From the NCBI RefSeq assembly GCF_001682855.1, contig NZ_MAQW01000029.1:473019-537018 (forward strand): 64,000 nucleotides of DNA. The letters run 5' to 3'. Shown piece by piece: positions 59,587 to 64,000 of this stretch. The notes under the pieces were generated by a model. It ran no database searches. It saw nothing but the letters and a program-made list of their open reading frames with translations, and was not told the DNA's origin. How positions within the stretch are numbered: the stretch's first letter is position 1; each line of letters opens with the position of its first letter. The position numbers were made by a program, and so were the translations under genes. Origin of the DNA: Bacillus sp. FJAT-27264. Lineage in GTDB: Bacteria > Bacillota > Bacilli > Paenibacillales > Paenibacillaceae.

Positions 59587-60708
59587 TTATCCCAGCAAAA
59601 TGTTCTTTTCGGATTCTTTGTCGAAGAAATGAACTTTGTTCATGTCGATTGCGAGTTTAGGTTTGTTGCCTTCACGAGTTGTAGAACGTCCGTCTACACG
59701 GGCAATAACAGTTGTGTTGCCTACACCGCTCAGGTACAAGAGCATTTCGTGACCCAGGTTCTCTGTAACATCAACCAACGAAGAGAAGATTGTGTTCGGA
59801 GAAGCTTCCAGGAATACTGGCTCTTCGTGGATATCTTCTGGACGAACGCCCATAACCACTTCTTTACCGATGAAACCTTTGTTACGAACGATTTGAGCTT
59901 TTCCGCCTGGTACTTCAACATCCAGGTTGTCGGAACGGAAACGAACAGCGCCGTTTACATCGCTCAATGTACCTGTAATAAAGTTCATTGTAGGGGAACC
60001 GATAAAGCCCGCTACGAACAGGTTTTGAGGTTGGTTGTAAAGCTCTTCAGGAGAAGCAGCTTGTTGAATGATACCATCGTACATAACTACGATACGGTCA
60101 CCCATCGTCATAGCTTCTGTTTGGTCATGCGTTACGTAGATACAAGTAGTTTCAAGGCGCTTAACCAGTTTAGTGATTTCCGCGCGCATTTGACCACGAA
60201 GTTTAGCATCCAAGTTGGAAAGAGGCTCATCCATCAAGAAGACTTGCGGATCACGGACAATCGCACGTCCCAAAGCGACACGTTGGCGTTGACCACCGGA
60301 GAGTGCTTTTGGTTTACGCTCAAGCAAGTGCTCGATGTCGAGGATTTTCGCAGCTTCACGTACCTTCTTGTCGATTTCTTCTTTCTTCACTTTACGCAGT
60401 TTCAAACCAAACGCCATGTTTTGATACACGCTCATGTGCGGGTACAACGCGTAAGATTGGAAAACCATCGCGATATCGCGGTCTTTAGGAGCAACGTCAT
60501 TCACGACACGGTCGCCAATGTACATTTTACCTTCGGAGATTTCTTCCAGACCTGCGATCATGCGCAGAGTTGTGGATTTACCGCAACCGGAAGGTCCTAC
60601 CAGTACTAGAAATTCCTTATCTTTAATATCAAGATTGATATCTTCAACTGTAGCTTTATCAGAACCCGGGTATTTTTTGAAAATATGCTCTAAACGTACG
60701 CCTGCCAT
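59587..60708 (-). CDS. multi-sugar ABC transporter ATP-binding protein (MsmK/UgpC type)
   Basis: This 373-residue ATPase of the MalK/MsmK family energises several carbohydrate ABC importers. The N-terminal nucleotide-binding domain has Walker A GPSGCGKST, Q-loop VFQSYALYPHMSV, signature LSGGQRQRVALGRA, Walker B VFLMDEPLSNLDA and the switch His in YVTHDQTEAM. The C-terminal TOBE-type regulatory domain has the VVMGVRPEDIHEE block. ATG 60708 follows GAGGGGG. No permease or binding-protein gene is adjacent, which fits a shared orphan ATPase. Confidence 0.94.
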   Translation of the reverse strand: MAGVRLEHIFKKYPGSDKATVEDINLDIKDKEFLVLVGPSGCGKSTTLRMIAGLEEISEGKMYIGDRVVNDVAPKDRDIAMVFQSYALYPHMSVYQNMAFGLKLRKVKKEEIDKKVREAAKILDIEHLLERKPKALSGGQRQRVALGRAIVRDPQVFLMDEPLSNLDAKLRGQMRAEITKLVKRLETTCIYVTHDQTEAMTMGDRIVVMYDGIIQQAASPEELYNQPQNLFVAGFIGSPTMNFITGTLSDVNGAVRFRSDNLDVEVPGGKAQIVRNKGFIGKEVVMGVRPEDIHEEPVFLEASPNTIFSSLVDVTENLGHEMLLYLSGVGNTTVIARVDGRSTTREGNKPKLAIDMNKVHFFDKESEKNILLG

Positions 60709-60817
60709 TGTATTTCCCCCTCGAGTCATTTATTGGATTAAAACATCAATTCGTTTCTTGTACATTTATCTTACCCCAGTTATGCCGGGATGGCTATTTG
60801 TAACGTTCACAAAAAAC

Positions 60818-61912
60818 CTATTTTCTTTTCGTCACTTTATACAATAGCATGGTGAGCTTTACAATTGCAGCGTCTCCAAAGCTTCGGACATCGGCCCCTG
60901 TTTCCTGTTTGATCTTGTCCAGGCGATACAGCAGCGTGTTGCGGTGGATATATAGCTTCTTAGCGGTTTCGCTCACATTACAGTCCATTTCAAAGAAAGT
61001 CTCCAGTGTCAGCAGCATCTCCTTGTCGGACAAGACGGAGGTATAGTCACCAATTTGCCCAAGCAGCTTGCGTCGTCTGGTGTCAGGAATACTATTCACG
61101 AGACGCTCCAAGCGCAGCTCCCACGGCAGATGAATATATTCACCAACTTGGAAAATTCGCCCCAGAATGATGGTTTCCCGTAATAACGCCACTGACCCTG
61201 TTAGGCCTTTGACTGGAACAACCGCCGGTGCTACCGCTAGATGAAAGATCCCCACCCATTCACTGGCAATCAGCTCATGTAGTCCCATTGAAGTCTGGGC
61301 CAGCAGATCATCGTCATTCTCTTCCTCATCTTCCTTATCATCCCCGCCGGTGAGCAGTTCCTTCCGCGCTAAAATCAACCATTCCTTCTCCTGCAGCGGA
61401 ATAAGCAGAACCTCATTCTCAAAATAACTCCGCAGCAGCTTCATCAGCGATCTATAAGATACCTGAGGACTGTGTACGTTTTCACTACTTAGGAGAAAAG
61501 GAATCATATCGCTGAATAGCCGGCTCTTTAAGGCCATTTCATCAGGGATCTCTGCATCATCCTTCTCTTGCTCCAACTGGGCATTCAACCAACTGCTAAG
61601 CTGGCGGGCTTCCACCTCGCCTTCCTCGCGAAATCCTGTGGCTTTCAGCGCTACTGCAAAGTTCTGGACTGCATAATTGACCAACTGAACTTCCCGCGAA
61701 CTAAGACCATCCAGTTCTACCCAAACTGCCGTTATACGGCCGTCATTATCATATAAGGGCACCCACAAACTTCCTTCAGAGATAACAGGCTGATCCTTGC
61801 CCTCCGTTCCTACGCCAAAAAGGGAAGCGGATTGTTGCCTCCCTAACTGCTTGAGTCCGGTTCTTTTTCCGGTGAGCTGTTCCAACTTTTGACGTAATGT
61901 CTCGCTATCCAT
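60818..61912 (-). CDS. PucR/CdaR-type transcriptional regulator
   Basis: This 364-residue regulator has a C-terminal PucR-type helix-turn-helix (FFEMDCNVSETAKKLYIHRNTLLYRLDKIKQETG), preceded by a GGDEF-like middle domain and an N-terminal sensor part (SLFGVGTEGKDQPVISEGSLWVPLYDNDGRITAVWVELDG). Members usually respond to small organic acids or purine degradation products; the effector is unknown here. ATG 61912 is ten bases from GGTGGAG, better than 61921. It lies upstream of the ABC ATPase gene and may control it. Confidence 0.83.
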   Translation of the reverse strand: MDSETLRQKLEQLTGKRTGLKQLGRQQSASLFGVGTEGKDQPVISEGSLWVPLYDNDGRITAVWVELDGLSSREVQLVNYAVQNFAVALKATGFREEGEVEARQLSSWLNAQLEQEKDDAEIPDEMALKSRLFSDMIPFLLSSENVHSPQVSYRSLMKLLRSYFENEVLLIPLQEKEWLILARKELLTGGDDKEDEEENDDDLLAQTSMGLHELIASEWVGIFHLAVAPAVVPVKGLTGSVALLRETIILGRIFQVGEYIHLPWELRLERLVNSIPDTRRRKLLGQIGDYTSVLSDKEMLLTLETFFEMDCNVSETAKKLYIHRNTLLYRLDKIKQETGADVRSFGDAAIVKLTMLLYKVTKRK

Positions 61913-62019
61913 CGTCACCATACTCCACCACTCTTACTCTTTTCGACTATTTTAACATATTTCCATCCATTATGCGGTGTCAGAACAGGTCGAACGCTAA
62001 TATCTGGTGCAATTTTATG

Positions 62020-62964
62020 TCATATTCCGACTTCGCTTTGATTATTGTTATACTCTTCACGCTTCAATTTCTTTAAAGCCTTATTCATCCAGATCGCAAC
62101 CAGGGCACCCTCTCCCATAGCAACTGTCGCTTGTTCTGCATGAACAGCTACATCTCCTGCCACCCATACATTCTCCACATTGGTTGTCATTGAGCGCTTA
62201 TTAGATTCGATATGCTTGTTCTTATGCAATTCGACCCCCAGTTGGGCTGCAAGCTCCGAATGCACAAGGTTTCCCCCAAAAGCAATAAATCCACGCTCTG
62301 CGGGAATAAATGTTCCATTCTCTAGTGTTACTCCTGTAATCATTCCATCCTTTTGTCCGTCCACATGCAATATAGTTTCTTCTATATATGTTATGCCCTC
62401 TGCGTTCAGACGCTTTAGCAACTCAGGGGCTAACACTTTTTTCTCATGATTGATATAGGTTAAATATCTGGTTCGCTCTCGTAAAATAAAAGCCATATTC
62501 GCCCCGGCTTCTCCCGCACCCATCAGCACGGTCTGACGGTCCTGAATCTCATACCCGTCACAGTCGGGACAGACGTATACACTGCAGCCCAGCAAGGGTA
62601 TCAACCCTGGTAGGTCTGGAAAACGATCTGACACACCAGTTGCCAGCAATATCGTCTTCGTGTGATAGACCCGGCCTTGGCTACCCTGCAGTTGAAAATA
62701 GTCCTCCTGCTTCTCCGCCTTCAGGATCTCATCCGCCAAAAATTCTACCCCGACACGCTCCGCCTGCCCTCTGCCACTAGCCCGCAGCGCCTCGCCGGAT
62801 ATGCCATCCGGCCATCCCAGTATATTATGATAACTTCGGCACAGACTTGAACGTCCCTTCCCGGCGTCCACCACCAGTACACGGTGAGCTGAGTACCGTC
62901 CCAACTGAATCGCTGCCTGTAAACCAGCGATCCCTCCACCGACAATTATCGCATCATATATCAA
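62020..62964 (-). CDS. thioredoxin-reductase-like FAD/NAD(P) oxidoreductase
   Basis: This roughly 314-residue pyridine-nucleotide flavoprotein resembles thioredoxin reductase in fold. It has YDAIIVGGGIAGLQAAIQLGRY (FAD), a CPDCDGYE motif in place of CATCDG so a redox disulfide is possible, TVLMGAGEAGANMAFIL (NAD(P)) and VENVWVAGDVAV. TTG 62964 after GAGGG gives the family start MIYDAI; an ATG at 62991 with AAGGA is the alternative. The electron acceptor is unknown. It is distinct from trxB at 40920. Confidence 0.82.
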   Translation of the reverse strand: MIYDAIIVGGGIAGLQAAIQLGRYSAHRVLVVDAGKGRSSLCRSYHNILGWPDGISGEALRASGRGQAERVGVEFLADEILKAEKQEDYFQLQGSQGRVYHTKTILLATGVSDRFPDLPGLIPLLGCSVYVCPDCDGYEIQDRQTVLMGAGEAGANMAFILRERTRYLTYINHEKKVLAPELLKRLNAEGITYIEETILHVDGQKDGMITGVTLENGTFIPAERGFIAFGGNLVHSELAAQLGVELHKNKHIESNKRSMTTNVENVWVAGDVAVHAEQATVAMGEGALVAIWMNKALKKLKREEYNNNQSEVGI

Positions 62965-63093
62965 GTAATATCCCTCGTTTCTACACTGCATGAATATCCT
63001 TATAATTCAACGAAACTAGGATTTTTAAACTTGCTTGCAGTAATCCTTTTTCAGAATTTCACTGGAAAAACAAAAAGGATTTAACTAAAACAA

Positions 63094-63129
63094 CAAAAAA
63101 GCCACCACCATATAGGTGATGACTTTTTC
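63094..63129 (-). terminator. terminator of the tRNA operon
   Basis: AAAAAGTCATCACC pairs with GGTGGTGGCTTTTT around TATAT on the minus strand, just after tRNA-Lys. Confidence 0.85.
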
Positions 63130-63138
63130 TAATTGGGA

Positions 63139-63211
63139 TGAGCCATGAAGGACTCGAACCTTCGACACCCTGATTAAAAGTCAGGTGCTCTACCAACTGA
63201 GCTAATGGCTC
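63139..63211 (-). tRNA. tRNA-Lys (anticodon TTT)
   Basis: GAGCCAT/ATGGCTC acceptor stem, CTTTTAA anticodon loop and GGTTCGAGTCC T-arm are present. CCA is not encoded. It is the last of eight tandem tRNA genes. Confidence 0.96.
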
Positions 63212-63216
63212 ATAAA

Positions 63217-63302
63217 TGGTGGGGGATGATGGATTCGAACCACCGAACACGTACGTGAGCAGATTTACAGTCTGATGCGTTTGGCCACTTCGCTAATCCC
63301 CC
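63217..63302 (-). tRNA. tRNA-Tyr (anticodon GTA)
   Basis: This class II tRNA of 86 bases has a long variable arm (CTCACGTACGTG), anticodon loop CTGTAAA and encoded CCA. Confidence 0.97.
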
Positions 63303-63310
63303 AAGAAAGG

Positions 63311-63383
<73 letters not shown>

Positions 63384-63466
63384 ATATGAAATTTTTACAT
63401 GACAATGAAGCGGAATAGTTATACACTTCCACTCTTTTGTGGAAAACTATACTTCATTAAGATAAA

Positions 63467-63544
63467 TGGCGGAACCGACGGGATTCGAACCCGCGATCTC
63501 CTGCGTGACAGGCAGGCATGTTAGGCCAACTACACCACGGTTCC
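63467..63544 (-). tRNA. tRNA-Asp (anticodon GTC)
   Basis: GGAACCG/CGGTTCC acceptor stem, anticodon loop CTGTCAC within CCTGC/GCAGG, and encoded CCA. Confidence 0.96.
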
Positions 63545-63560
63545 ACAATTAGATAAAAAA

Positions 63561-63636
<76 letters not shown>

Positions 63637-63664
63637 ACAGTGTAAGGTATTACAGTATTATAAA

Positions 63665-63740
63665 TGGTGGAGGCTGAGGGGATCGAACCCCCGACCCTCT
63701 GCTTGTAAGGCAGATGCTCTCCCAGCTGAGCTAAGCCTCC
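63665..63740 (-). tRNA. tRNA-Val (anticodon TAC)
   Basis: GGAGGCT/AGCCTCC acceptor stem, anticodon loop CTTACAA within TCTGC/GCAGA, and encoded CCA. Confidence 0.96.
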
Positions 63741-63748
63741 AGGTATTA

Positions 63749-63825
63749 TGGTAGCGGCGAAGGGGATCGAACCCCCGACCTCACGGGTATGAACCGTACG
63801 CTCTAGCCAGCTGAGCTACACCGCC
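63749..63825 (-). tRNA. tRNA-Met (anticodon CAT), elongator type
   Basis: GGCGGTG/CGCCGCT acceptor stem with a G-U terminal pair and anticodon loop TTCATAC; CCA is encoded. The paired first position and the absence of the GGG/CCC anticodon-stem pairs of initiators indicate an elongator tRNA. An Ile2 (lysidine) tRNA is less likely. Confidence 0.9.
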
Positions 63826-63857
63826 ACAATAATTAGTAATGATGATATGGATTGGAA

Positions 63858-63949
63858 TGGCGGAGAGAGTGGGATTCGAACCCACGCACCGCTTACGCAG
63901 TCTAACCCCTTAGCAGAGGGTCCCCTTATAGCCACTTGGGTATCTCTCC
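63858..63949 (-). tRNA. tRNA-Ser (anticodon GCT)
   Basis: This class II tRNA of 92 bases has a GGAGAGA acceptor strand, a long variable arm (ACTGCGTAAGCGGT), anticodon loop CTGCTAA and encoded CCA. It is the first gene of the cluster seen in this window. Confidence 0.96.
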
Positions 63950-64000
63950 AAACAAGACTTCTTCCATATAATCCATACAGGCTTAATCGCCTGAAAACTG

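Overview
This 64 kb window looks like a chromosome segment of a Bacillota species, most probably Paenibacillus or a close relative. Gene orders typical of Bacillales support this: secG-rnr-smpB-ssrA, cggR-gap-pgk-tpiA-gpmI-eno, rapZ-yvcK-whiA-crh, and hprK-lgt-ppaX next to a his operon. Strong purine-rich ribosome binding sites and CtsR-, CggR- and Fnr-type operators agree. The species call is an inference; no 16S gene is present.

Layout. 1-2656: end of an mrp Na+/H+ antiporter operon. 2782-5890: a UspA-like protein, a short tyrosine recombinase, a putative-sensor membrane protein and a small collagen-like protein. 6100-15581: an accessory region divided by four partial copies of the tmRNA 3' part, with the intact tmRNA gene at its right edge (15582-15943). 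The segments between copies carry a DUF6270-like gene interrupted by an amber codon, a trypsin-like protease, a membrane protein with a 27-codon leader, a DUF4062 protein, a broken large serine recombinase and a Fic toxin/antitoxin pair. 16138-28861: smpB, rnr (with an unusually long basic tail), secG, the glycolytic operon with its repressor CggR, then tRNA-Arg and clpP.

29006-38793: a GDSL esterase, two secreted proteins, a GNAT acetyltransferase, the crh/whiA/yvcK/rapZ cluster, glucokinase, and a DUF438/DUF1858 pair behind a near-ideal Fnr-type promoter. 39110-40828: a cluster of four short repeats and a complete IS256-family element with its 8-bp target duplication. 40920-52838: trxB, a TPR/HTH protein, prs and a histidine operon (hisZGDBHAF-IE-J). 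53273-61912: gluconate kinase, two acyltransferases, ppaX, lgt, hprK, a multi-sugar ABC ATPase and a PucR-type regulator. 62020-63949: a thioredoxin-reductase-like flavoprotein and eight tRNA genes.

Two themes connect the genes. Carbon control is spread along the window: glucokinase, CggR and glycolysis, HPr kinase/phosphorylase, a Crh-locus HPr protein that keeps His15, YvcK, and the MsmK-like ATPase. The second theme is repeated integration at ssrA. The tmRNA fragments diverge more from the functional gene the farther left they lie, which suggests a time-ordered stack of islands, each leaving one or two possible defence or toxin genes.
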